From Taxillus chinensis (Eukaryota > Streptophyta > Magnoliopsida > Santalales > Loranthaceae), in NCBI GenBank assembly GCA_023512835.1, contig CM042090.1, forward strand, positions 11,439,343 through 11,503,342: a stretch of DNA of 64,000 bases, written 5' to 3'. Made by a program: the position numbers and the translations under genes. Shown here in pieces: positions 12,150 through 24,962 of this stretch (position 1 is its first letter; each line of letters opens with the position of its first letter). Under the pieces are notes generated by a model. That model ran no database searches. It had not been told where the DNA came from and saw nothing but the letters and a program-made list of their open reading frames with translations.

Positions 12150-15100
12150 ATCGAAGTGTGAGTGTCATTTTAAAAGACTATGTCAACATGCTGTTGTAAT
12201 GGACGCAGCTAGCACGTTAAAATTAAAATTAGAAAAATATTATGTGCTAGCATTACCCCTTTTAAGTATGATTGTTATTTTTACTAATAATATATTGCTT
12301 CTCCCTTTGTTATCTACATAGTAACAAAAAAATACACAATTTCTCGTTTTAGTTATTTTATTAAAATTAAAATTTCAGGCTTTTGCTGTTATTTGCTCCA
12401 AAATTATATGTATTGAGAAACAGGGAGCCACACCACATGACATGAGTTTAAGAATCAAATTTATAGGAACTTGAAAGACCGAGAATGATAAGCAGCCATG
12501 CTGCGATATGAATATAAAAAGCATATACCACCGTGGGCCACTCCGCTTTTCGGGGCAAGGCTCACATTAAAATTTAGAAATCTAAATGAATTAGAACGTA
12601 TATTAATACGTTTATTGGTGCAACTCTATATTATTTATAAATAGAAAAATAAATAATATTATATTATTATTTTTACATATTTAATAAAACAAACTCTTTA
12701 TATGTAAGTGATAAATTCATATTTTATTTAATATTATAATTTTTTTATTTCTCCTCGCTCTTTATTCTTTACATGTATTAATAAGGAGAAATTAAAAAAA
12801 TTAAATTAAATTAAAAATATTATTTTAATTAAGATAAAGGTAAAATAAAATAAATGTTGGAATTAAAATTATAAAATGAATAAAAACATTCTTCAGAGAT
12901 AAAATAAATAATCCCTTACAGTTATCCTTAAATGTACGTACATATTGTCTTTGATAATAACTATATCATGTTAATGTATTTCTAATGAAAGCATAAAACA
13001 CATTAGACAAATATTTTTATTCGTGAATATTTCAAGTTGAATGTTTGTGTGTGTATAACATATATAAATTAAATATAACATTTCACCTCAAATATACATA
13101 TATATATATATATGTATATAACGTTGGAATTTAAAAAGATTTTGGGCACACCTCAAAAAGATTAAAGTCAAATTAAAGATAAAATAAAAGTAAAATACAT
13201 GAAAATGACGTCATCCTTTTATAGTGAACTCGTACAAAGAGTTAAAATTAAGTTGTACTTAGCTTAAGAATGTTTTACAAGTATAAATAATCAATTTCAA
13301 AATCAAACAAACCTTTAAGGATGCCTAGAGTTAAAAGATACTTAAGTTAATTCATTTTATAGTCAAACAACAATGTTTCATCCATAACATCTAAATGACA
13401 TAGCAAAGGAAGAATGCAAGTTTGTTTGATTTATAAAAGCCAAGTCAAAAATTTTGGATGACGCTAGCATGACAAAGGATAAAAATTATGAACACTTTCA
13501 AACAACTAAAAGTTTTATTCTACATTAATTACATGTTCGTATAAAAACTATTATAAAAGTTACACCACAAGTTATAAAGTTGTGATATAAAACTAAAACG
13601 CGGAAGTTTTTTAAGTCGAAAGTTATCACAAAACTTAAACCTAAAGTTATGAAGTTTTAGACATGTACTAAAACTTTTAAAACTTTGAATTGTAAGATTC
13701 GCAAGATACTTAACAACAAGTTGAATCAAAACTTCGCAAGATTCTTAACAATAAGCAAAGAATTTAAACTGCAACTAGCCTTTCCACCTTAAGTGATGAT
13801 GTACAAAGTTCACTAACTTACATAAGCAAAATCCTCTTAATGACATAGTACATATACTCGTAGATATAATAAGTGTGACTTATTGGGTGATGTACCAAAT
13901 ATTTTTGATGACATTGCAAAAATTTTAAACTTAAACAAGTGGTTGTATATCATCCCCTTTCAAATTTTGAGTCATTTTGCTGGCTTATTTTTTGTTTTTT
14001 AAAAAACTCGTATTTGGATGATAAAAATTAAATATTTCATGATTTGAGTACTTCAGAATAAATTACGATATAATGCTAACTATAAGTTTTATTTTAGAGT
14101 TAAGTTTTTACTCGGACAAATAGAGTAATAAAATTTAAGATTTTGTTGGGAAATATTAACAAGTTAAAGTAAAATTATCATGTTGAACTGAGTGTGGAGT
14201 TGAACTTGAACTATGGAGATAAGAAATGACTCAGGAAATTGATTGGCCACCCCTTTAATTGGGCCCACGTTTGAAATCGACTTCATTGTTTGATGAGAAC
14301 CCAATATTTTACCCCAGATTCAACGGCAACGATTCATTGAACATGGACACCTAGTCATACATCTTCTCTCTGTTCTATTTGTCGTTCGTTTTGATTTCGT
14401 TTCTTTGACACGTGTCTGTCGAATGTCGATCAACAACAACAGCAGATGTTGGAAGGTTGCAGGATAAGATCGAAAATAAAAATGAAAACAGCCATGAAAA
14501 AAACAAGGACCGTCATCATGAGAGATTTGCCTACCTAAATATGCGATGTATACGTGTAAAGTGCTCTCTACTAATGGCCGCGTCCCGTTCCCATCGCGGC
14601 TAAGGCTCTTGTCGCCGCATCTTCTTTCTTTTCCTGCAGATTGATTGGACAGTGCCAGTTCAGCCGCCTAGCACCTCATGCGCGTCTATCAGACCATATC
14701 TTCGTCAGTTCTATATATATTTACCATGCACGCATATGCAAGTCTATTACATAACATAATTATATTTTACACATTAACGGGTTCTTACACTATGTTATTA
14801 TAATATGTATGAATTGTAGAGATTATTATTAAAGCAGAGAAATTAACAGAGGAAATTCAAGAAACATAGAACTCAAAAATTAGTTGTTCAAGGAAAACAA
14901 ATAACACAGGGATAAAGTTCCTCAAATCCCATTAACTCATTACAAGGATTTAGTGCAACCTGTAATTTTAGTAGAAAAAAAAAAAGAAAAAATAAACACG
15001 TAGTCACAATTTGACAGTACGCACGGACTTCTGCCATGTCTAAAGAAAGAAAAAAGAAGACATTTGATTGGAGAACCAGACACCATTTCTGACCCCTGAG

Positions 15101-15491
15101 ATAGATTTCAAATTTCATAACAGCATGTTTTATCCATTGATTGTTTGCACAAAATATACAAACATCAAGAAAATTAGAGAAAGCAGGTCCAACACATTCT
15201 AAAACAACGAAAAATATTTTAGTACAACACAAATATATCATCAGGTTTCCACAACAACTTCGACATGAATATCAATCTTCACGCCAAAGAAAAATCAACC
15301 TTCCTACACAGACGATGGGGCTCCAAAAGAGCAAAACCTTTGAATTAACCGTGAAAACCAAGTTATAGCTTACAATGGCATAGAACACCATCTCAAATAA
15401 TTTTCAATTGGGCATATAATTACCTTGTATTAATCAATGCTGCATACTGCTAGCTACCTAAAAGTTTTATATGGATACAAGTCAAAGTTGC
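12150..15491. other. AT-rich intergenic region
   Basis: No gene recognised. An (AT)n run lies near 13094-13112. Frames at 14412-14603 and on the minus strand at 14888-15241 have no domain. The latter abuts the 3' end of MRT4 and may be its 3' untranslated region. Confidence 0.55.
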
Positions 15492-18400
15492 TCACGCAGA
15501 GTCAACAGCGGAGATATCCAAATCCTCTCTATAAGCTTCGAAGTCATCCGGGCTCCATCTGCCTATTAAGTGAAGTCGGAAGGTGGCCATTTGATAGCCC
15601 AGCAAGCGCTGCAGTTAAATCTAAAGTTGGTCATCTTCACATAGAAACTGATACAAAAACCGCTCACACAAATATACATATGATTAGGAAGCATGACAAA
15701 GTGGAACCCCACTCTTAGAAGTAAAACTTGGGTGCACAGCCTTGTTTAAAACTACTGTTTCCAGAACTCAGTTTGAATAGACCCTCTACTGTTTAAATTT
15801 AGAATAGAACAGCCCAAACAACAAAGTGTGATGCCCTAATATAGGATGGTAAGAACAACTGTTTAAGTTGACAGCATGTTGACCACAATGAGGCTCGGTA
15901 TTCAAGTGGACTGCCAGTGAAAGCATGTATTCAAGGGGAGCAAGAATTCCTGTTGCATACTCTACTATATTGCTTAGTACTATAGCGCGACCATTAACTA
16001 CGAAGATTGGCCTTCTTTCACACATGCAAGGCATAAGCTGTGAGGTTTTATACGAACACAAAGTTCGCAAATTTAGTACCCTTTTTTTTTTTTGATAAGT
16101 AAGAGTTTGAAAATTTAGTACCCTAACCCATTTATTTAGATTAAGTCCAATACAAAGAAACTTGAGGAAATCACAGCTTGTAATATGCGATCAGAACAAA
16201 CCAGTATGCGAGCTGATTCTGGTGATAATGGTTTTCCTTCTTCACAGACAACAAAATCTGAAACAAGCTCTACCACACCTGAACATCACACAACATCAGT
16301 GATGCTGATCCATTATTTTAAACTATAGGTGTCATCATTAACTCAAGCATGAAGATGTAAAACCTTTGTTTAGACGCACAGGCATGCCTTGCTTCCTCAA
16401 AAAGGGTTCCATCTCATGTGTGAACTGGTCTAGTGGACCTTCGTGAAGCTCCACCTGAAACATTATGATAAAATGCTTTGAATTTTACAGTAAAAGAGTG
16501 ACTGTATGATCAATCATTGCATGATCACAAATTATTTGAAATGATATAAACATTGTATCATTTCATATATTTCAGAATATAACCAATCTAGGAAAAAAAT
16601 AAGAAGAAGAATTTGTAGCTTTTTTTGCTGTGGAACGCATGCAATGAGCATCAATCATAGCAACTAACGATACAAGAAGTTCAATCATACCTTTTCCTTT
16701 GCAATGCTTCCTGTCCTTGCAAAGTCATGTTCTTCGTATTCATTAAACAAGCTGCACATATGTAAGAATAATGAATACTATGTAGGCAAGATGAGAAGAA
16801 CTCTATTGCAACTGACAACAAACATACCACAATAAGTTTATTGCCTAAACCACTCTCAAAACCAATATGGGCTTAATAGACAACCCATACAATCCTTCAG
16901 CAGGCATACATGATGAAATCTTAAGATCATCTTACTGGAAATAAGACCACACCCAACGAGACCTCAAATTCTACTTTGTCTTTGTACACTGATTAACAAC
17001 CTTATTGTACTAATAAAAATAGAAAAAACAGTTGCAAGGCAAATATAAGATACATAAAAACCAATAGATGAAAATAGGCAACCCAAAAAAACTTCATCAA
17101 CAGACATGGTTGTTTACCATGGAATTAAAAACAAAACAAAAACACTGCAACAAGTAAACTAGATAAATAATACCAAGAATATCAGGGAAAAATTTCCATG
17201 CAAAAGCTGAAATTTTAGGAACATTTCAGAGGAACGTGAAGATTACCTTTGGACCTCTTCTTTGGGCAAGTTGGTAAAACAGATGCCAGAATTTCCACGC
17301 AAAAGCTGAAATCAAAGGGGTAAGCAAGTATACAAAATGGCAATGTTGAGGAATATCAATACAGGACAAAATGTATTGGCAGCATGAGCAGACCTTAGAA
17401 ACCTTGTGAAGGCCTGGTCTAATTTCATCAGAAGCAGATCGGCCCAAGGACACCTGCATAACTTTGTTTGATCCAAGAAAGAATCTGAAAGTCAAAATAA
17501 CATGCATAGCCTTCATATCATTTTGTCCTGGCCATTATGTAAAAGTCCCACTAAAAGAACTTTTGTGGATTTCAATGACCTAAAACTAGGAATCATTCAC
17601 AACACAACAGAAGTAAGCACATTTGACTGGGTAAACATAACAATTCATGCAAACTGGCCTAAGAACTATAGAAAATGTATTGACATAACCTGCTTGAAGC
17701 CTTGAGCTGCTCTCTGAACTCCTTGAATTTGAGATTTCTCATATTCTCAAAAGTAAACACAAATAGAGAATTGTAGTCCTCTGCCGCCTGTCTAATAGAG
17801 TTCACCACTGATTCCTTATGCTCCCTCCCCTTCTTCTTCGTCTTCGACAAGGTAACTGTTTTCGACACACCAATTAACCAATGACTATATTTCTATAATT
17901 AACCCTTAAAAGTTGCAAAATAAATAAAATCTTACAATGCTTATTGGGGGAAAACAACAACGAGATAACAACACAAAAACAACTTGAAAGTTACAAAACT
18001 GAGAGGAAACGAAATAAAACAATCCCAACAAATGTCGAGTATCTAAAGTTACCGAGATCAAGATAAGACACATATCCATATGGGGGGCGACAATACGAAA
18101 CCTTAATTATAAACCTAATACTTAGGGTTCACACTTTGGTTTGCTGTTCCAAGATACCAATTACTTTGAAACCTTAATTATATACCTAAGTAATGATACC
18201 AAAACCTTTATACTGGAGTCTTCCTTTGTACCAAAGTCTTCATGTTAAAGCCATATTAAATACCAAACCAAAGTTATATACCGAGACTCAACCATGCAGA
18301 CCTGAAGCACCTTTTAACAGTAGGATATTTTGGTCCAAGGCCACACATGAATTGGATCTCTTAATACTCAAAGAAGAGATGAAGTAAAGCCTACATTTGT

Positions 18401-19144
18401 AGAAAGTTTTGGGGTGATTCCTTGTTATATCGAGTATAATGACCCATTTAATGCTTTTTTCCAGTAATATATAAGAAAATCTACTCATGCAATGCAACAA
18501 AGTATCAATTGGGCATTGCTTTACGCAATCATACTAGTACATGGAAAAATATTCAGTCCTTGTGATCCTCTCTTCTTGAGCCAATTTGAGATTCATGGTA
18601 CTGCCTTTATTTTTAATCTAGACAACCTAACTACAATTTCTGACAATTTGAACCCTAAGGAAAAAGGAATATTTAAAGCATATGCCAATTATTAAGTTCC
18701 CACACGGAAAATCAACTGGCATTGGTTGCAGGGCTCGGCTTGCCTCCCATCAAATGGAAAAATCAACTGCGATGGTGAAATTATACCTTCAAGGCCACTA
18801 AACTATGGGAAGGGTGAAATACCAAGCATTTTGACACCTATTTCGCCCTTCCCAAACAGCCTTTGGGCACACCGAATGGGATCCATAGGACAAAAAATTG
18901 TGGCTGAGAAACATCACGCGCCCTTGCGGGGCTAATTGTGGCTGAGAAACATCACTACCAGGAAAATGCAAATAAAATAGAGATCTGAGCTTTAATCGCC
19001 GTATTATGTTTTGTTTTTTTTGTTTTAAGTTGTTGTAGCTTATGTATGGTATTCTATGCAAACACCTATAACGAACACTAAAGCACCAACAAAAAAAAAA
19101 AAACAATAAATCGAACCTTGTCGATTGCGCTTAGACTTTGGCAT
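15492..19144 (-). CDS. MRT4: MRT4 ribosome assembly factor (uL10 family), 8 exons
   Basis: Exons, in plus coordinates of the complement: 19117-19144, 17690-17855, 17394-17484, 17247-17305, 16691-16751, 16364-16454, 16202-16278, 15492-15608. They total 690 bases, encoding 229 residues plus a stop, with all phases consistent. The protein starts MPKSKRNRQVTLSKTKKKGR and carries the family signatures FTFENMRNLKFKEFREQLK, SNKVMQVSLGRSASDEIRPG, FTNLPKEEV and GPLDQFTHEMEPFLRKQGMP, ending MATFRLHLIGRWSPDDFEAY. MRT4 is a nucleolar paralogue of the ribosomal stalk protein P0 that holds the P0 site on pre-60S particles until P0 replaces it. Length is normal for plants. Intron 1 is long (about 1.26 kb) and exon 1 codes only nine residues. 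The donors GTTCGA (intron 1) and GTCTGC (after exon 3) are non-ideal but phase-supported. Confidence 0.93.
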
Positions 19145-19157
19145 GTCGAATCTTGGG

Positions 19158-19275
19158 GATGGCGATGGCGGTAGAGGAGGAGAGAAAACGCGGCAGAGGG
19201 GATGACGATGGCGGTAGAGGGGACGGCGATGGCGGTAGAGGGACGGCGATGGCGGTAGAGGGGACGGCGGCTACG
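19158..19275. repeat. GC-rich minisatellite upstream of MRT4
   Basis: Four to five imperfect copies of GCGATGGCGGTAGAGG(GGACG) lie just 5' of the MRT4 ATG on the opposite strand. On the plus strand this produces a Gly/Asp/Arg-rich frame (19138-19368) that I regard as an artefact. It probably falls in the MRT4 leader or promoter. Confidence 0.8.
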
Positions 19276-19369
19276 ATACAGGGCTGCAGCGGGAGGGAGC
19301 GAGGAGTGCGAGCACGAGCTGCGTTGATGGAGCGAGGAGGAGAGAAAATTAGGGATTTTGGGCTTTAAG

Positions 19370-20855
19370 GATATTTTGAAAACCTCAACACTTAATTATA
19401 GATGTATTTAAATTAGATCTAAGGGTTAAAAATGAAATTGGAGGCCTGCTTTCCTTTTCTATTTATCAGACGACGCCTACCATGACTGTCTCTCCATCTG
19501 GACGAAAGCTCATCTCCAACACCACCTTGAGCTCTGCGTGCGTACGTCTCCGGCAACAACGTCTTTGGGGTCCTCGTCCTAGTCGTCTATCCAGTAATCG
19601 GGCAGCTTACCTCTATCACGCTCGACTTGCTCCCGCCGACACCTACCACAAGCCGCTTGAGGGGTAAGAGAATGTTGTTTTCAATTATTTATTTATATTA
19701 TTGTTTTATTATTGAGTGTTCTTTGCAAATATCATATATACTTGTTATATTTTCTGCAAATACATTTATCAAATAATCCTATATTTATTTTGAATGCTAA
19801 ATTAATCTCAAATTTATGAAATAATCATTTGTTGATACTTTTATTTATACATTTTAATGTGTTGTAGAATTATCAGCATGTTTTTCTGCATTTGAAAAAT
19901 CAACAATATGCAAATATAAAAATTCTTCAGCTGTCAAATTATGTAAAATAATTCCATCGTACTGATTTTATGGAATACTTTTATTCTGCAGTCTGTCATT
20001 TTCTATATCTGCTGTTCTAATTCTAATTTCATGATACTGATTTTATGGTTATTATATGTTGAAAGCATGAAATGTATTTGTATAAAAGAATTGATAAAGA
20101 TATAATACCAGCCGTTTTCATATTGGTTTTTTTTTTTTTGGTATATATCAATGCTTAAATTTATGTTTTAATGTGCATATTATACCAACTTAATTCCTAT
20201 AAATTTGAATTATTTAGTATTTTATGTAAATACATTTTCATAAATACTTATTTATTTTCTTCAAATACTTTTATTGAATAATCATATGTTTATTTCGACA
20301 CTTATAATCATATTTTATTGATTGTTGAGACACTTATATGTACATTTTAATATGAGTTGTAATAGTAGACTTAATTGGAAACAGAGTTTATTAGCAATTT
20401 AGCATCAAAGTAAAAGCCATTCATGCACTATTTATAGTTTATTACTCTCACTTGGGTATTCTATTAGCATCAAAGGGTAAAGTGTCTACCGGTGAAAAAT
20501 TACCTTTCTAAATTCTATGCTAAGTTAACATTGGAAGACTCATAAAACAAAATTGAAGTATCTCCATCGGTTGTCTTTTAAAAAAAGTCAATACTTTTCC
20601 TCGCCTAGAACAAATTGGGACAACTTTGATTAAACTGTTGTTTTTCTTGCATTTTTTTTTTTTGCAGCAATTGAATTCCTTTTAGATTTTTTTTAGTTTT
20701 ATAACATCCTATAATGTTACATAAACAACTTTTCTTGAAAGCCTTTATCTAAAACAAATTTTCTCAAATGCCTTTATGTAAAATCCACATAAAATTCACC
20801 TCCATGCGTTCATTCCTTTTGGTTTGAGAACATGTGACTTCTAGCTAACGGTTTT
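19370..20855. other. Spacer between MRT4 and the LINE fragment
   Basis: AT-rich, no gene recognised. A moderately GC-rich 200 bases (19470-19670) has an open frame without a known domain. The rest resembles intron or decayed repeat sequence. Confidence 0.5.
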
Positions 20856-21590
20856 GTGGACAAAATGCGGTCTTGGTGGGAGTCCTATCGTGTGGAGGGC
20901 ACCTCGAGTCATGTGCTGGCCTCGAAGCTGAAACTATTGAAGGAGGATTTGAAACTGTGGAATGCTACTGTCTTTGGTCAAGTTGGGGTTCGGAAGCACT
21001 CTTTGCTAGCGGAATTGAGCGCTCTTGATGAGGTGGCCTTGCTTCGGCCTTTATTGGAGGAGGAGAGGGGGCGCAAGGTTGCCTTAGCATCAACGCTTGA
21101 GCGGTTGCTTTTGATTGACGAGATATCTTGGAGGCAGAAATTTCATTCCCTATGGTTGCTCGAGGGGGATAAAAACTCCAAGTTCTTTCACCGTATGGCT
21201 AACTCTCATAGGAATGTCAACACCATTAGCATTAATAGGGTACTCATTAATGGTGTTGTATCTTTCAGCCAGGAGGCTATTCGGGACAACGTGGTGGAGT
21301 TTTATGAGTCCCTTTTCCTAGAGGGGGCTCGCCCCCGTCCTCATCTTGATGGGCTTTCTTTTGATGCCCTTCTCGGGGTGGATGCCGAGTCACTTGATCA
21401 TTTTGAGGAGGAGGAGGTGTTGTCCGTGGTTCGTGGTTGCAATGGGGAAAAGGCTCCTAGTCCAGGATGGGTTTCCATTGGCATTCTTTCAGCATTGTTT
21501 GGCTATGGTGCGGTGTGATGTATTGGGTGCATGTGAGGAGGAGGTGCTGTCCGTGGTACCCCCTACCCTAGCGAGCTGGTAGCCTTGGCA
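20856..21590 (+). mobile_element. LINE (L1-type) ORF2 fragment
   Basis: The open frame 20856-21518 contains EISWRQKFHSLWLLEGDKNS and KFFHRMANSHRNVNTI, typical of the segment between endonuclease and reverse transcriptase in plant LINE ORF2 proteins. Close to the start of the RT domain (NGEKAPSPG) the frame breaks. The expected continuation (DGFPLAFFQHC...) is present in a neighbouring frame, and the element stops soon after. GAGGAGGAGGTG(T/C)TGTCCGTGGT occurs twice, near 21409 and 21535, which suggests a small rearrangement. The endonuclease and most of the RT are absent, so it cannot move by itself. Confidence 0.85.
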
Positions 21591-21884
21591 CTAGGGTTGC
21601 CATTTTATTCTATGTTTGTTCCCATTTTTATTGTCCATTTGGATACCACTTCTCCAAAAAGTTAAAAGTTGTTAGGTTTTTACTTCTTAGGTGGGCCTTG
21701 GCACATGTGGAAATTCACAAACAAAGCTATCTACCATTAATGGCTGTTAAATACTTGAGAATACCCCTTTTAACTCGTAATTGTACCTATTACCTAGTAC
21801 ATTAATACCATTTTAATGCTTCAAACAGTAATGTCATTTTAATGGTACAGTAATAATTGTTATTAGTTTGTAGCTGAAGCTTAA

Positions 21885-22070
21885 TCATTTATATTGGGCA
21901 ACACAGTTTGTAATGAACGAATGAAAATTATTGCATGTTAAGGTTTGTAATCCACTGATCTTAAGGTTTGTAATCCACTAATCCACTGAAAATTCTTGCA
22001 TGTTAAGGTTTATATTGGGCAACACAGTTTGTAATCCACTGATCTTAGTCGAATGTTAAGGTTTCTTGCA
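21885..22070. repeat. Interleaved short direct repeats
   Basis: ATATTGGGCAACACAGTTTG occurs twice, about 121 bases apart. TTGTAATCCACTGATCTTA also occurs twice, and CATGTTAAGGTTT returns between them. The pattern suggests repeated local duplication in the spacer just 5' of the separase fragment. Confidence 0.8.
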
Positions 22071-22604
22071 TTAATAGTGATGGACTTGGATTTAATTTCA
22101 TACAATCACGAATTCTTGTGCAAGATATCTGTTTTGATAAAAATAATAATAATGTGTTGAAGTTTATCAATTTGCTAATAGAGAACGGTAGCATGGTTGA
22201 AAATATTTTTTTGATATTAGGATTTTCATTACTAAAATGGTTTTTGATCATTGTATGTTAAACCTGTGTTTTGCCTAGAGTTTTTATACATGAATTCTAA
22301 CTGCCTAAATGTATCCAATGCTACATAGCAAAGTCCAATAATGATGAGAATATTGGTACGTTTATGAAAAGATAATGCTATTAAGCTATTTCTAGAAAGA
22401 CTTGCTTGTGCGTGCTTGATTTGTTGTGTTGCTAATCATGTGCAAGTGCTGCAGGGACATGATGGTTTAGGGCATTGTCTTTTTTGTCTATTCTGTTACC
22501 ATATGCTCCAGTAGAACTCTTGCTAATTATCCAGTTAATTCTCGCTTTATTCTATGAAAATTTGTATTATTCAAACTAGCATATTAATGCAATATTGTAT
22601 TTAG

Positions 22605-23617
22605 ATGCTTCCATGGGAGAGTATACCGATATTAAGAGATCGGGAGGTTTATCGCATGCCCTCTATTGGTAGTATCTTTACAACAATTAATACATTCTGT
22701 CAGCAACAAGAACTGAAGACGGTACCTTTCGTCTTTCCATTGATAGATCCTTTGGATGCATTTTATTTGTTAAATCCCAGTGGAGATCTCAACGTTTACA
22801 CAAGATGAATTTGAAAACTGGTTCAAAAGTCACAGTCTGGAGGTAAGGACGAAACTGAGGTGTATAGAGCTTAATGAAACCTCCCTCAGCAACAATAAAT
22901 GATGACCCTTGTTCCTAGTTTATATTCTGATCAGACCACATAGCTGAAGGTGTTTCCTTGTTTCAATGATTAATGGGTTTAAGATTCATTTTTTGTAGGG
23001 GGAAAGCAGGAACTAAACCAACAACTGAGGAATTGGCTGCAGCTTTGGAAAGCCATGACCTCTTCATTTATTTTGGTCATGGAAGTGGTATGTTTTCTAC
23101 GATGTCACCTCCATTCTCATCCATGGTTTTTCTGGCACGGTTATTTTTGTTTCAGTTCCCCTGACAGTTATCATTGCACTGCTTGTTTTCTGGTTAGGCT
23201 CACAATATATCCCTGGGAAAGAGATTCAGAAACTGGAAAACTGTGCAGCTACGTTACTGATGGGCTGCAGCAGTGGATCACTTTCTGTAAGTGGTTGCTA
23301 CCCACCGCGTGGTACTCCGCTCCACTATTTGGTAGCTGGTTCTCCTGTGATAGTTGCTAATTTGTGGGAAGTAACTGATAAGGACATTGACCGATTTGCT
23401 AAGGCTATGCTTGATGCCTGGATGATGGAAAGATCAAATCGTTCTGCAGACTGTACCAAATGTGATTCAGTAACAAAAAGCATGGAATCCTTAAATATGA
23501 ATGGCAGTGGGGGGAGAGAACTCCAACCCAGATAATTATCTTCGGGGGCTAGACCAAGGTGGCTCTGAGTCAGTCTCGGGACTGCTAGGGCATCGCCGTG
23601 TCACAGGAATTTGGTAA
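22605..23617 (+). pseudogene. ESP: Separase (peptidase C50) catalytic-domain fragment with frameshifts
   Basis: Three exon-like blocks (22605-22842, 22999-23087, 23198-23617) encode the C-terminal protease domain of separase, the cysteine protease that cuts cohesin at anaphase. Visible hallmarks are [38 protein letters not shown], the catalytic His in IYFGHGSG, and the catalytic Cys in LLMGCSSGSL, followed by VAGSPVIVANLWEVTDKDID. Plant separases exceed 2000 residues. No upstream exons were found, and a LINE fragment lies just 5'. The frame shifts after GDL (about 22786), at the G run beginning the second block, and in GGGGGG near 23510, after which the final family motif is missing. Both catalytic residues are intact, but the fragment is unlikely to be functional. 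Long-read homopolymer errors could account for some of the shifts. Confidence 0.82.
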
Positions 23618-24115
23618 ATTATAGCATTACGTTAAACTAGAATGCCCTACGGTTCAACTCCAGGTTTTTTTTGGGAAATTTGTTTCTGAAAAATAATTTT
23701 TCGTGTGTAATGTAATTAAAATTTTGGTCACTAAAGCTGTTAGGCCTTTACTTATTCATATGTAGCGTATGACAGTAATTTTTTTCGGTAATGCTGGGCC
23801 TTACCATGACTAATCAATGCGAAGGACCATTCATTTGAGTAACCAATGATTAATACATGGAAGGTAAGTTCATCAATTTTTTATTGGATGAAGGAGATCA
23901 CGTTTTTTAATTGTATGATAAATGGATATGAAAAATGTAACAAAACATGTACGAAATTCTATATGATTATTACAGAAGTAAAAGGTTGTATAAAAAAAAT
24001 AAATTTGCTCAACATCCTACATCATCAGTTGCCCATCAGCATCTTGCAGCCGGCCATGGGGGGAATAATAACTACACAGATAATAACTTAATTTTTTTTG
24101 AGGATTTCATGTCAT
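23618..24115. other. Spacer between two pseudogenes
   Basis: About 500 bases without a supported gene. Frames at 23846-24091 are AT-rich and show no domain. Confidence 0.5.
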
Positions 24116-24893
24116 TTAAAAATTCAAAGTCAAGTAAAAAAAAATTGTTACATGATAGAAAAATCTGTTGTCAAAACCATAATGGGGTCCTTCTATCACA
24201 TAATCACCAAAAACCGTAGAACCAGGTACCACTGAGGTTATTGTGCTGATCAAATCCTCCCTCTCGCGGTCGCACTCAAGTGTCCTCCATTTCTGTTCAT
24301 GGGATCGATTTCCCGTGGCCGTGCGAATGGGTGCTCTGCTTTAACATGTTTCCTCAAATCCTCGTAGTTCCCAATAAAGGAGCAATTATCCTGCATGCAG
24401 GTCCTCTGCTTAGCATTTAGACATTCCCTAGCACGCTCAACCACAGTCCATCCCTTCATCTGACCCCTGCAAAGAGGACAGGCAAGTTCTGTTACATCAC
24501 ACGTCTCAATTAGCCAGCTCTCTGCTGCTCTATCATGCGGATCATCGTAAGAGCTATTCAAGGGTTGGCTACCATCATGGGAAGTGTTCACTTTAGTGTA
24601 AGCTGTTTTGAACTGAGCGAGGCAGTTAGAAAATCGATAACTAGTGCCGCACCACACATATAAGGGCGACAACCTTTGTTGTGTGATGAACAGAGGAGGA
24701 GAATAGCATTATGGGGGTACTCCATGCACACAGAACATGTTGCATCTTCCCAGTCTCTTTTTTCCAAGACTCTGGAGCATTTCTTGGGGAAATGCCCTCC
24801 CTAAGTGTTCACCTCATATGATGGCAAGTGGTATGGAATTGACCTATACTGTCTGGAAGCAATTCTGCGCCGTCCTCTGCAATTTTTTGCCAT
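24116..24893 (-). pseudogene. DUF1644 zinc-finger protein pseudogene
   Basis: On the minus strand from the ATG at 24891-24893, the reading MAKNCRGRRRIASRQYRSIP matches the start of the plant DUF1644 family of RING/C2H2-like zinc proteins of poorly known function. A TAG stop follows after about 32 codons. Downstream come DWEDATCSVCMEYPHNA and LLLCSSHNKGCRPYMC. A five-base insertion (a TGTGG/TGCGG tandem duplication) then shifts the frame into GTSYRFSNCLAQFKTAYTKV, TELACPLCRGQMKGWTVVE, and NCSFIGNYEDLRKHVKAEHP. A third break after DPM moves into EQKWRTLECDRE and VFGDYVIEGPHYG, with a natural-looking stop at 24116-24118. At least three separate lesions, not all in homopolymers, make this a true pseudogene. 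Confidence 0.88.
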
Positions 24894-24962
24894 TTCTAAA
24901 TAAAACCTGAGATTATATTGTTAAAGATTTTGGATCAAAGAATTATTTCAACATATAAAAAG

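Noticed and set aside
19138..19368. Gly/Arg/Asp-rich frame on the plus strand
   Set aside because: Product of a GC-rich minisatellite upstream of MRT4; no domain.
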